The notes beneath the pieces were generated by a model. The model worked only from the letters and a program-made list of their open reading frames with translations. It was not told where the DNA came from and searched no databases. From positions 19,106 to 83,105 of the forward strand of contig JBDHYF010000010.1 in NCBI GenBank assembly GCA_039811185.1: a DNA stretch of 64,000 nt, written 5' to 3'. This stretch comes from JAEZDR01 sp039811185. GTDB lineage: Bacteria > Bacteroidota > Bacteroidia > Chitinophagales > Chitinophagaceae. Shown here one piece after another: positions 25,201 to 33,606 of the stretch; the first letter of the stretch is position 1, and every line of letters begins with the position of its first letter. Made by a program: the position numbers and the translations under genes.

Positions 25201-28200
25201 ACCGGCGCGCCACATACAGTTTCCGGTTCCCGTAGCTCCGGCGCACTCATTCAATTAGTTGGCGCCGACAGAGTTACCATCGACGGATCGTTAAGCGGAA
25301 CCGGTACCGACCGCAGTTTAACGATAACGAATACGGCAACCACGGCGCCAACGGCTATTTCTTTGGTAAGTCTGGGTGCAGGCGCCGGGGCAACCAATAA
25401 TGTAGTGAAAAATCTTAAAATTTCAACCGGTGTTGCCACATCCATTGGTTATGGAATTGCAATTGGCGGTGCAACCCCGGGTTCGGACGGCGCTGATAAC
25501 GACAATGTTACCATTTCGAATAACGAGATTTCAGGAGCGCCGACAGGTATTCGAGCGTTCGCCAACGCTACCGGCTTAAACGACAACCTTATGGTGTCGG
25601 GGAATACGATCACCTACAGTGGAAGTGCTGAAAGTATGGGTATTCAACTTGCGTACGCCGTCAACGGGAAGGTGAATAACAACACCGTCTCCATTGAAAG
25701 TTCGTATGGTACGGCTACCGGAATCTCTATCCAGTTGCATTTTTCTTCCGGAACAGTTCAAGGCAATGTGATTAAGAAAGTAGTCTCTACCAATACCGGC
25801 GGATACGGCGGCCGCGGCATCACCATCGGAACCGCTTTAAGCGCAAGCAATCTTACCGTTGCCAACAACATTATTTATGGGGTAAACGGAAGCGATTATA
25901 ATAGTTTTGGCAACTCGTCTTCAATGGGACTGGTAATTGGCGTTATCGGAAACAGCACTACATTAACCACTGTCGCCGGCGGACTTAAAATTTACCACAA
26001 CTCTATCCGGATGACCGGCGCTATCGGTTCTTATAGTACCTCAGGTATCACAACAGCGGTTTATGTTGGCAGCGGCGCCTCAGACCTCGACATCCGCAAC
26101 AACATATTCGCCAGCACACAAACCGGTAGCGAAACGCAGAAAAACTATGCGGTTTACAGTGCAGTTGCCAATACAGCTTTTTCCCAAATGAACAATAACG
26201 TGTATTACGTTTCAGGAACGCAGGGCGTATTAGGATATATTGGAAGTACAGCCCGCAACACCCTGTCGGAATTTAAAACGGGTTTTGGCAGCAACGCAAA
26301 TTCGTTTGCAACCGACCCTCAATTTGTATCAGCAACCGATTTGCACATTAATGCCGGTGTAACGGCCACTCCGCTCGAATCAGGCGGCGCAACTGTAGGC
26401 ATTACCACCGATATGGATGGCGATGCTCGTCCAGGTCCGGCCGGCTCCGGAAATGGCGGCGGTACTGCGCCCGATATTGGCGCGGATGAGTTTGATGGTG
26501 TGCCTTTGGCGCCTTGTACTACACCAACGGCACAGCCCACTGCATTGATATTAAATGCCACCGGACAAACCACAGCGAGCGGCTCATTTACAGACGCATC
26601 GCCTTCTGCAAGTGGTTACCTGGTTATTCGCACCACTTCAAGCACACTTGCTGCATTACCTATTGACGATACTTCTTACGCCACCGGAGCAAACACCTAT
26701 TTTGGAACCGGCGGATTTGTACAGTCTGTAGGCAGTGCAACAACTTTCAATGCTACAGGTTTGTCATCAGGAACAACTTATTATTTCTGGGTGTTTTCTT
26801 ACAACTCAGGTACGTGCTTAGGAGGACCTAAATATTTAACGGCTACTCCGTTGAGCGGAAATACCACCACTGGTGCCTTGTTTACTTCCGTTGCCACTGG
26901 TAATTGGGAAGATGGCAGCACTTGGGATAAGGGTACAGCTCCTACAAGTGGCGATGATGTGGTAATTGCGGCAACCCATACGGTAACAGTGAATGGTGCA
27001 GCAGCAAATGCCTCCTCGCTGGCAATTAATGCAAATGGTATATTGACCGTATCTGGAAATACGCTAACCATTAATGGTGTAAATGCAGGTGGTTTAACTA
27101 ATAACGGAACAATAACGGCTAATGGCGGAACAGTGATATTAGGAGCGGGCGCCAACAATCGAAAGTTTACCAATGCAGGTGTATTAAATTTATCAGGCAC
27201 AGCTCAAATAATAATAAATGGAAGCTTTTATATGTCGGCGGGTGCATTCAATCAAGATGGAGGAGAGATGATTATTGATGGTAACGACAACAATAACCCA
27301 TTAACAAGCGTTGCTTCGGGCACCGACATTTTTGGTATTATAGGTGGTGTGCCGAACTGTAGTGGAGGAATTATCACAATTGTTGACCCTCATGTGAACA
27401 CCTACTCAACCGGTAGTGGAACCAACCGCACGGTTAGAATAGGAATAACTGCAGGAACAAATTATTTTACCGGATCGCACACGTTTATACTTGGTGATGG
27501 AATAAGCACTACACCAGGAAACAGTGACGGTTTTGTTGTTGAAACTTACACTTCCGGCTATGCACCTATTCAAAATTTAACCATTAATGGAGGAAATGTT
27601 GCTGGCCGGTGGGGATCGGGTTCTAATAACAACAGCACAATTTATGGCTGCCATATCAAAGGAAATTTAACCATTAACGCTAATAGTGAGATGCGACAAT
27701 CATACGCCACCGGCTTATTTGCTGTAGGGGGCAACATTGTAAATAATGGCACTTTAAGGGTGATTGGTTCTACAACCACTTCTGCATTAACGTTAGGTAC
27801 GAATTCTGCCTTTACCGTTAGCAATCCTCAAACCGTTTCAGGAAGCGGAGTGTTCTATAACAGCTTAACGGCTCCAACAGCAAACTTCACTTACTTAACA
27901 GTCAACAATACTGCCGGTGTAACCTTTGGTGCCGGTATCAACAATCCTTCCTTCAGCGGAACGGTTACTGTTACCAACGGAACCGTAAATGCTTCCGGCA
28001 TTTCAATGAACGGCAGTGCATCATCTGTTGCTTTAACGGCCGCAACTTCTATTATTAACGTGCAAACATTTACAAACAATAGCTCGGCTGCAACGGTTAC
28101 ATTATCAGGTTCAGGAAAATTGAATGTAACTGATGTGGTTTCGTTTGGCAATGTCAACAGCAAAACACTTGCAGCCGGCGGACGCCTCACCCTGAAATCA

Positions 28201-29952
28201 TCCGCCTCCGGCACCGCAAGACTGGGCGACTTTACCAATGGTGGCGCCAACACCGGTAACAAAATAACCGGAACAGTGAATGTAGAACGTTACTTCCCCG
28301 GCGGCAAACGTGCGTACCGCTTTATCGGCCATCCGTTTACAACCGCTATCCGCTTAGATCAGCTAATGACGACCAGCGGCGCCAACACCGGCATGGACAT
28401 TACCGGCCCGGGCGGCTCTGCCAACGGCTTTACTACCACCATTTCCAACAATGCGTCGGCATACAACTATACGACTGCTACCGGCGATGTAATGATTCCC
28501 GTTGATCCGGGATGGAACGCCTTCCCCAATGCAAATACTGCAAACTGGAACGCAAAACAAGGTATTCGTGTATTGGTGAGAGGTACAAAAGGAGAAGGGT
28601 TAGACGGGCAGCCGTACACACCGTCGGCAACAACGGTAACCATGAGCGGCGCAGTAAACGACGGAAATACGCCTTCATTCTCACTCACCACCGGCCCAGC
28701 GAGCGATTTTAACTTCATCGCCAATCCGCTTGCCTCACAAATTGATATGCGCAACCTAACCCTTGGCGGCGACGTAAATCCTAACTTCTATGTGTGGGAT
28801 GTAAGCGGCGGAACAAAAGGCGCTTACTTCAACGAGCCGTTCAGTTTGGCCAGCACTTATCGCGTGATGCCGCTCGGAAGTGCATTCTTTGCAAGAAGCA
28901 GCAGCACGGGTACAATCAGTTTCCCCGAATCGGCGAAAACGCATAATGCGCCTTCCGACGTATTTAAAGGAAGCAGCAACTACGGCAGCAATTCAATCCA
29001 GCTATCGGTTTACGATAATGTTGGCCATAAGCACGACCGGATGCTCTTCTTTGTGAACGCAAACGCTTCGTCTTCAAAAGACTTTTTTGATGGCGAGAAG
29101 CTGACAAATCCGGGATTGAATTTTTATTCCAGCAGCAGCGACAATAAAAAACTTTCCATCGACAACCGTCCCTTTGCGCACGACAGCATTATTCCGCTGA
29201 AATTGCAAAATCCGGATGGCGACGGCAACTTCGTGATTGCAGCCGACGACTATAATCTTTCCGATGATCTAGACATTCTGCTGCACGATAAAAAGCTAAA
29301 CAGCTATGTGCAGTTGTCTTCGGGAACAATGTACCCCTTCGTGATTGCAGTTGCCGACTCGTCCACTTACGAAAGCCGTTTTGAATTGGTGATGAAGTCT
29401 GCAAGCGTGCTGCCGATGCAATCCATTGTCATCAGCGCATCGCAAAAAACTGAAGGCATTGAAGTGCGTTGGACAACCGAAAACGAAGCCGATGTTCAAA
29501 CCCATACGGTTGAGAAAAGTATGGACGGTAAATCGTTCGAAGAACGCATCAGCCTCACCGCCAAAAACCAAAAACTCAATTCATACAGTTGGATGGATAT
29601 GCAGGCGGCTGCCGGCGACCACTATTACCGCATCAAAACAAAAGATAAATCCGGCCTTATCCGCTACAGCACTGTTGCAAAAGTCAGCATCAGCAACAAA
29701 GGTGAGATTGTGGTGTATCCAAACCCGGTAAAAAACAATCTTGCGCAGCTTCGCTTTACAGGTATGGAAAAAGGAAGTTATACGCTGAAACTGTATAACA
29801 CCGCCGGTCAGGAAGTGTTTAGCAGAATGGTTGAACACAATGGCAGCACAGCTATCCAGACCATTCAGTTGAGTGGAGTAGCAGCAGGAGTGTACAACTT
29901 GCATGTAAACGGAAAACAAACCAACCTAATCACTAAACTTGTCATTGAATAA
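22228..29952 (+). CDS. Giant secreted beta-helix protein with T9SS C-terminal sorting domain
   Basis: 2574 residues. A signal peptide (MKKIFLLLCLSAIVASLHAQ) leads into two long right-handed beta-helix regions (about 20-800 and 920-1430), rich in Asn ladders such as NNTISNLN and NNKIYNLT. Each closes with the same unit, LESGG...ITTD...GTAPDIGAxEF. A Fn3-like module (about 1432-1550), a strand-rich region starting SVATGNWEDGSTWDKG near 1552, and a long Ser/Thr/Asn/Gly region follow. The C-terminal ~85 residues (VVYPNPVKNN...YNTAGQEV...GVYNLHV) are a type A T9SS sorting domain. It is exported to the surface or matrix; ligand unknown. The gene downstream is 10 nt away. Confidence 0.93.
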   Translation: MKKIFLLLCLSAIVASLHAQVTVAGATGGSGSYTTLSDAFSGISASAGDNITITISGNTTEPATGATLNAGAWATLTIAPSGGPWTISGAATAGNPLINFNGADNVTVNGGGNLIFSNTTVSATTGTSTLKLVADATNNTFNNVTFLGAGTGAAGTNASVVWISTGTTTGNDNNQFQSCKFGPVGSSLPGQYIVANGSTTSKAIQNSNVIINNCEFKDYFLASGTQAAIYVSSGNTEWTITNNKIYQTASRTITAASTVYGIYCSNTGATATGESFFISNNTIGFANNAGTGTTIYNAGSTGGGFTGISFNASSSVASTHNINNNIISNIEWTSSSSSAFNGISSTSVASSTSGFILNQNANQIKNINWINASGQITCINSGYSPATSVSNNVIDNITRSGSGIFYGIQYTGNTSSSHTFHNNTISNLNFNHVTGTSAFYGIYSASAPAVEIFTSNTISGLISMSTGSQNIYGIYNLTATTGNKTCKNNTVNNLTLPSSSAGSIYGLRIAYLGATNDVSGNTVYGLSGGANVYGMLVGSSFAANAITNVYQNKIYNLTTDKSTGKTVGLTAGTGISSQTNIYNNLIGELNALSASAATDAIRGIELTGTSATSNYNLYYNSIYLDGTASSGADFASSAVYHTYSATGTSASLTMQNNNFINKYLSKGVGVSAVFKRSASTDLNNYNTASNNNNFYGTNIYHDGTNTDAGIASFKARVTTRESSSVSENATFLSTAGGNANFLKPNPAVGTQLESGGTNVSSITTDFALTVRQGNLGYSGTGTAPDIGAWEFEGIAVDLTPPTITFTPLPNSTAGASQTLVASITDASGVPTSGIGLPVLYYSINGGAYTAVTASYSGGSYNFIFAPATAGGDTVRYYVVAQDMAPAPNIGSNASAGASGFTANPPAASTPPSAPAYYRILKPFSGTVTVGATGDYPTLTAPGGLFEALNANFLSGNLQVQITSDITTETGAFGLNQWAESGAGGYSLKIYPTGAPHTVSGSRSSGALIQLVGADRVTIDGSLSGTGTDRSLTITNTATTAPTAISLVSLGAGAGATNNVVKNLKISTGVATSIGYGIAIGGATPGSDGADNDNVTISNNEISGAPTGIRAFANATGLNDNLMVSGNTITYSGSAESMGIQLAYAVNGKVNNNTVSIESSYGTATGISIQLHFSSGTVQGNVIKKVVSTNTGGYGGRGITIGTALSASNLTVANNIIYGVNGSDYNSFGNSSSMGLVIGVIGNSTTLTTVAGGLKIYHNSIRMTGAIGSYSTSGITTAVYVGSGASDLDIRNNIFASTQTGSETQKNYAVYSAVANTAFSQMNNNVYYVSGTQGVLGYIGSTARNTLSEFKTGFGSNANSFATDPQFVSATDLHINAGVTATPLESGGATVGITTDMDGDARPGPAGSGNGGGTAPDIGADEFDGVPLAPCTTPTAQPTALILNATGQTTASGSFTDASPSASGYLVIRTTSSTLAALPIDDTSYATGANTYFGTGGFVQSVGSATTFNATGLSSGTTYYFWVFSYNSGTCLGGPKYLTATPLSGNTTTGALFTSVATGNWEDGSTWDKGTAPTSGDDVVIAATHTVTVNGAAANASSLAINANGILTVSGNTLTINGVNAGGLTNNGTITANGGTVILGAGANNRKFTNAGVLNLSGTAQIIINGSFYMSAGAFNQDGGEMIIDGNDNNNPLTSVASGTDIFGIIGGVPNCSGGIITIVDPHVNTYSTGSGTNRTVRIGITAGTNYFTGSHTFILGDGISTTPGNSDGFVVETYTSGYAPIQNLTINGGNVAGRWGSGSNNNSTIYGCHIKGNLTINANSEMRQSYATGLFAVGGNIVNNGTLRVIGSTTTSALTLGTNSAFTVSNPQTVSGSGVFYNSLTAPTANFTYLTVNNTAGVTFGAGINNPSFSGTVTVTNGTVNASGISMNGSASSVALTAATSIINVQTFTNNSSAATVTLSGSGKLNVTDVVSFGNVNSKTLAAGGRLTLKSSASGTARLGDFTNGGANTGNKITGTVNVERYFPGGKRAYRFIGHPFTTAIRLDQLMTTSGANTGMDITGPGGSANGFTTTISNNASAYNYTTATGDVMIPVDPGWNAFPNANTANWNAKQGIRVLVRGTKGEGLDGQPYTPSATTVTMSGAVNDGNTPSFSLTTGPASDFNFIANPLASQIDMRNLTLGGDVNPNFYVWDVSGGTKGAYFNEPFSLASTYRVMPLGSAFFARSSSTGTISFPESAKTHNAPSDVFKGSSNYGSNSIQLSVYDNVGHKHDRMLFFVNANASSSKDFFDGEKLTNPGLNFYSSSSDNKKLSIDNRPFAHDSIIPLKLQNPDGDGNFVIAADDYNLSDDLDILLHDKKLNSYVQLSSGTMYPFVIAVADSSTYESRFELVMKSASVLPMQSIVISASQKTEGIEVRWTTENEADVQTHTVEKSMDGKSFEERISLTAKNQKLNSYSWMDMQAAAGDHYYRIKTKDKSGLIRYSTVAKVSISNKGEIVVYPNPVKNNLAQLRFTGMEKGSYTLKLYNTAGQEVFSRMVEHNGSTAIQTIQLSGVAAGVYNLHVNGKQTNLITKLVIE

Positions 29953-29962
29953 CATTTAGAAT

Positions 29963-30205
29963 ATGCTCAGAAAAATCAAAAACAATAAAATCGTTTTGCT
30001 TCAGTTTGTATTGATGCTGGTGTTAACCACAATGCCCGTATGGCTATATGCGCAAACGCCCGGATTTGAAGAGGATGAAACCGACGTTCCATTCGACGGC
30101 GGACTGTCGCTCGTAATTGCTGCGGGCGTGGGCTATGGCCTTCATAAAGTACGGCAGAGCAGAGCCCGGCGACAAGCGGACGATGTAAGCCAAGCAGACA
30201 AATAA
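29963..30205 (+). CDS. Small PID-CTERM-like protein, probable exosortase substrate
   Basis: 80 residues: an N-terminal signal-like hydrophobic segment (LLQFVLMLVLTTMPVWLYAQ), a short acidic linker (PGFEEDETD), then a tripartite C-terminus VPFDGGLSLVIAAGVGYGL followed by a basic tail (HKVRQSRARRQ). The [PF]-[IF]-D-G-G-L-S motif plus short membrane helix plus basic end matches what is annotated as PID-CTERM in Bacteroidota, a proposed sorting signal. There is almost no mature domain between the two signals. It is 10 nt after the T9SS protein gene and precedes a strong terminator, so the two form one transcript. Family assignment from memory of the motif. Confidence 0.75.
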   Translation: MLRKIKNNKIVLLQFVLMLVLTTMPVWLYAQTPGFEEDETDVPFDGGLSLVIAAGVGYGLHKVRQSRARRQADDVSQADK

Positions 30206-30210
30206 CCCAG

Positions 30211-30246
30211 ATAAGGGGAGGCGCTATGCCTCCTCTTATTTTTTTA
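30211..30246 (+). terminator. Intrinsic terminator of the T9SS/PID-CTERM operon
   Basis: ATAAGGGGAGGC (30211-30222) pairs with GCCTCCTCTTAT (30228-30239) with one G-T wobble and a 5-nt loop, followed by a T-run to 30245. The convergent gene downstream may also use it in reverse. Confidence 0.85.
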
Positions 30247-30270
30247 GCCGGCTTTATGGTATAGTAGGGG

Positions 30271-30732
30271 CTATTTTGCCCGGTAAACCGTGGTGATTTT
30301 GCGGCTGCCTTTCCCCGTTTCTAATGTACTGATGAATACAAGTTTCGACGGTGTGGATTCGATCAGCGTGGCTTCGATGGTTTTGCGCGAATCGTAATTT
30401 TTCTGCACCAGCTTTTTAGTGGCGGGATGATAGGTATAGCTTCCCGTTTCTTCGGTTTCTTCTTCCTCATCCTCACATTTCAACTTCCCCCGGTGCGTAA
30501 CGATGGTGCCATCCGGCTTGTATAATACAGCATCGTCCAGTTCGCATGGCGGCACCACTTTCAACAAATTTGTTTCAGGCTTGCCGTTATTCAAAATGTC
30601 CAGACCCGGAGAGGCTGTAACGGATTCAATCAGCCAATACCTGCTTCCAAAAGGCGATGACTGCTGCTGGTACCCGTATGTATTCAACGAAGAAAATAGC
30701 ACCCAGGAAAAGAATGTAAGTGTGGTTAGCAT
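30271..30732 (-). CDS. Small secreted protein of unknown function
   Basis: 153 residues with a signal peptide (MLTTLTFFSWVLFSSLNTYG). The mature part has a lipocalin-like flow: SRYWLIESVTASPGLDI, CELDDAVLYKPDGTIVTHRGKLKC with two Cys, an acidic run (EDEEEETEETG) and strands ending in KITTVYRAK. Bacteroidota have many such small lipocalin-like proteins (the ELDD...Y..DGT...G..KC pattern), but no function can be given. It is 26 nt downstream of the DUF2807 lipoprotein gene on the same strand. Confidence 0.7.
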   Translation of the reverse strand: MLTTLTFFSWVLFSSLNTYGYQQQSSPFGSRYWLIESVTASPGLDILNNGKPETNLLKVVPPCELDDAVLYKPDGTIVTHRGKLKCEDEEEETEETGSYTYHPATKKLVQKNYDSRKTIEATLIESTPSKLVFISTLETGKGSRKITTVYRAK

Positions 30733-30758
30733 AAACTATGATTTTTGTGAAGATTAAA

Positions 30759-31409
30759 TTATCCGGTTTTAATTAACTGTCCGCTTCCGGTTATTTCCGA
30801 ATCTATTACTGCGGGGTTGCCTTCATAATAAACATTGCCGCTGCCATATATTTTTATCTGAAGATGATGGCTTACCCGTACGTGTACATTTCCACTGCCC
30901 CGAATAACCACATCTGCAAGTTTTGCTGAAAAAGAAGAAGCTTTTATATTACCACTGCCTGCTGTTTTAAGATTGAGGGTGTCTGCCGCTCCCGATGTAA
31001 GAAGAATGTTTCCCGATCCGGCAGTGGAAGCCGTAAAATAAGTTGACGTAAAACCTCCATAAGCGGTTATGTTTCCGCTCCCGTTCATCGAAAGATGGTT
31101 TAAGAAGGGCAGTTTAATAAAAGCTTCGGAATTGTCGTTTTGTACAATCAGGTTATTTGGGTAAGCAATAAAAAGCAAATGGTTGCTCACCTTCGTTTCC
31201 AGAAAAGGCAGGAGGTTTTGGTAAGCCTTTACTTCAACAGAGAAAGAATCTTTATAAATGTAGGCATTTGTTCCACCACCGATTTCCACTCCGGTAAAAC
31301 TTCCCGCATTCCTTTTTTCAGTTGTAATAGAGCCGGCGCCCGAAACCGATTCTTTCTTACATCCGGCGGCGACGGTGACAAATAAAATGTAAATGAGGAG
31401 TCTGGTCAT
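30759..31409 (-). CDS. Head-GIN (DUF2807) lipoprotein
   Basis: 216 residues with a lipobox (VTVAAGC, Cys17). The mature chain is a right-handed beta-solenoid built on a recurring GSGN motif: MNGSGNITAYG, TAGSGNILLTS, TAGSGNIKASS, IRGSGNVHVRV, IYGSGNVYYEG and the last ITGSGQLIKTG. This is typical of the family labelled putative auto-transporter adhesin, head GIN domain; the actual function of the family is not established. The early segment (FTGVEIGGGTNAYIY) is also characteristic. Probably co-transcribed with the small secreted protein downstream. Confidence 0.88.
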   Translation of the reverse strand: MTRLLIYILFVTVAAGCKKESVSGAGSITTEKRNAGSFTGVEIGGGTNAYIYKDSFSVEVKAYQNLLPFLETKVSNHLLFIAYPNNLIVQNDNSEAFIKLPFLNHLSMNGSGNITAYGGFTSTYFTASTAGSGNILLTSGAADTLNLKTAGSGNIKASSFSAKLADVVIRGSGNVHVRVSHHLQIKIYGSGNVYYEGNPAVIDSEITGSGQLIKTG

Positions 31410-31639
31410 GCTACTTCTACTTTAAGGTTTTCCGGTGTTCGTGCGCTAAAATACTCGGGCTGCAAGCATCCGGCTGGCCAAATTTTTATGAATGGCTAAA
31501 AGGAGTGATGAGGCGGAATTTCCCTTGCTTTTGTGCCGCTTTGCTTCCCGGTGAGGCAAAGCCTGCCAAAATTGCACATTCTTCTCCGGTGGCATAATCA
31601 TTGAACCCCACCCCATCATTCAATCATTAAAATAATAAT

Positions 31640-33547
31640 ATGGGAAAAATAATCGGAATAGACCTCGGTACTACCAACAGCTGCGTGGCGGTGATGGAAG
31701 GTAACGAACCCGTGGTAATTGCCAACGACGAAGGGCGCCGAACAACACCTTCTGTAGTTGCATTTTTAAAAAATGGCGAAAGGAAAGTGGGCGATCCGGC
31801 AAAGCGTCAGGCCATCACCAATCCGCAAAACACCATCATGAGTGTAAAGCGTTTTATGGGTCGCCGTTTCGACGAAGTTTCGGAAGAGATCAGCCACTGG
31901 AGCTATAAAGTTGCCAAAGGTGACAATAATACCGTTAGAATTGATATTGACGGCAGGCTGTACACTCCGCAGGAAATTTCTGCAATGGTGCTTCAGAAAA
32001 TGAAAAAAACTGCCGAAGATTATTTAGGACAGGAAGTAAACGAAGCGGTGATTACCGTGCCTGCTTATTTTAACGACGCACAGCGCCAGGCCACAAAAGA
32101 AGCCGGTGAAATTGCAGGACTGAATGTACGCCGTATTGTAAACGAACCTACTGCTGCGGCACTTGCTTACGGACTCGACAAAGGCCATCACGATCAGAAA
32201 ATTGCGGTTTTCGACCTCGGTGGCGGTACTTTCGACATCTCCATTCTTGAACTTGGAGACGGCGTTTTTGAAGTGAAATCTACCAACGGAGATACGCACC
32301 TCGGCGGAGACGATTTTGATAAAGTGATTATGGACTGGCTGGCAGAAGAATTTAAAAATGAAGAAGCCGTAGACCTCCGAAAAGATCCGATGGCGCTTCA
32401 GCGTTTAAAAGAAGCATCCGAAAAAGCCAAAGTGGAGCTTTCCTCTTCTTCCGAAACGGAAATCAATCTTCCATACATCACCGCCATCGACGGCGTTCCC
32501 AAACACCTGGTAAAAAAACTAAGCCGCGCCAAATTTGAACAACTGGCCGACACCTTATTTCAACGTTGTTTAAAACCTTGTGAAGCTGCATTGAAAGATG
32601 CCGGTTTTTCCACTTCACAAATTGATGAGGTGATTTTGGTAGGCGGATCAACCCGTATTCCAAAAGTGCAGGAAATTGTAGAAAAATTTTTTGGCAAGAA
32701 ACCGCATAAGGGCGTAAACCCTGATGAAGTAGTAGCCTTAGGTGCGGCCATACAAGGCGCAGTGCTTACCGGCGAAGTGAAAGATGTACTGTTGCTCGAC
32801 GTAACGCCACTGACACTCGGTATAGAAACAATGGGCGGCGTACTTACACCGATGATTCCGTCCAACACCACCATTCCGACTAAGAAATCGGAAGTGTTCT
32901 CTACCGCAAGCGACAATCAGCCGGGCGTACAGATCCACGTTTTACAGGGTGAGCGGTCAATGGCGAAAGACAACAAAAGTCTGGGAGTATTTAATCTGGA
33001 TGGAATTCCACCGGCGCCGCGCGGCGTTCCGCAGATTGAAGTTACGTTCGACATCGATGCCAACGGTATCCTTAACGTAAGTGCGAAAGACAAAGGCACC
33101 GGAAAAGAGCAGAAAATCCGTATTGAAGCCGGCTCAGGACTCAATAAAGAAGAGATAGAAAAAATGAAGGCGGAGGCCAAGGCAAACGAAGCGTCCGATA
33201 AAGAAGCGAAAGAAAAAATTGAGAAATTGAATCAGGCCGACAGCATGATTTTCCAAACAGAAAAACAGTTGAAAGAGTTTGGAGAAAAGGTGCCTGCCGA
33301 TAAGAAGGCGCCGATTGAAGCCGCTTTATCCAAGTTGAAAGATGCGCATAAAGCGCAGGATGTTGCGGGCGTAGACGCGGCCATGAATGAGATGAATCAG
33401 GCATGGACAGCGGCATCCGAAGACATCTACAAAGCACAGCAGGACGGTGGCGCACAGGCCGGCGAAGCCGGTGCTCAACAGCAGCCGGATGGCGGTGCTT
33501 CCGACGCCGGTGATGTGGAAGATGCACAGTTTGAAGAAGTGAAATAA
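31640..33547 (+). CDS. dnaK: Molecular chaperone DnaK (Hsp70)
   Basis: ATP-dependent chaperone for protein folding, working with DnaJ and GrpE (not in the window). The 635-residue protein has the N-terminal GIDLGTTNSCVAVMEG, phosphate-2 loop VFDLGGGTFDISILE, adenosine motif VGGSTRIPKVQE, the linker DVLLLDVTPLTLGIE and the EEVK end after a Gly/Ala/Gln-rich tail. It stands alone as a transcription unit with a strong terminator. No CIRCE-type inverted repeat is seen upstream; TTTGC/GCAAA arms around 31538-31558 form only a weak hairpin. Confidence 0.97.
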   Translation: MGKIIGIDLGTTNSCVAVMEGNEPVVIANDEGRRTTPSVVAFLKNGERKVGDPAKRQAITNPQNTIMSVKRFMGRRFDEVSEEISHWSYKVAKGDNNTVRIDIDGRLYTPQEISAMVLQKMKKTAEDYLGQEVNEAVITVPAYFNDAQRQATKEAGEIAGLNVRRIVNEPTAAALAYGLDKGHHDQKIAVFDLGGGTFDISILELGDGVFEVKSTNGDTHLGGDDFDKVIMDWLAEEFKNEEAVDLRKDPMALQRLKEASEKAKVELSSSSETEINLPYITAIDGVPKHLVKKLSRAKFEQLADTLFQRCLKPCEAALKDAGFSTSQIDEVILVGGSTRIPKVQEIVEKFFGKKPHKGVNPDEVVALGAAIQGAVLTGEVKDVLLLDVTPLTLGIETMGGVLTPMIPSNTTIPTKKSEVFSTASDNQPGVQIHVLQGERSMAKDNKSLGVFNLDGIPPAPRGVPQIEVTFDIDANGILNVSAKDKGTGKEQKIRIEAGSGLNKEEIEKMKAEAKANEASDKEAKEKIEKLNQADSMIFQTEKQLKEFGEKVPADKKAPIEAALSKLKDAHKAQDVAGVDAAMNEMNQAWTAASEDIYKAQQDGGAQAGEAGAQQQPDGGASDAGDVEDAQFEEVK

Positions 33548-33568
33548 CCACTCATGGTTTTGGTATTT

Positions 33569-33603
33569 AGATCCGCCCTTTCGTAAGAGCGGATCTTTTT
33601 TTA
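33569..33603. terminator. Intrinsic terminator between dnaK and the convergent hydrolase gene
   Basis: AGATCCGC (33569-33576) pairs with GCGGATCT (33589-33596) around a 12-nt loop, followed by seven or more T. It could terminate dnaK and, weakly, the convergent gene. Confidence 0.85.
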
Positions 33604-33606
33604 CCC

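Noticed and set aside
22323..29919. Many open frames on the minus strand and in other frames over the giant T9SS gene
   Set aside because: They are shadows of a repetitive, Ser/Thr/Asn/Gly-rich coding sequence.
31538..31558. CIRCE-type heat-shock operator before dnaK
   Set aside because: Only 5-bp TTTGC/GCAAA arms with a long loop are present; CIRCE has 9-bp arms with a 9-nt loop.
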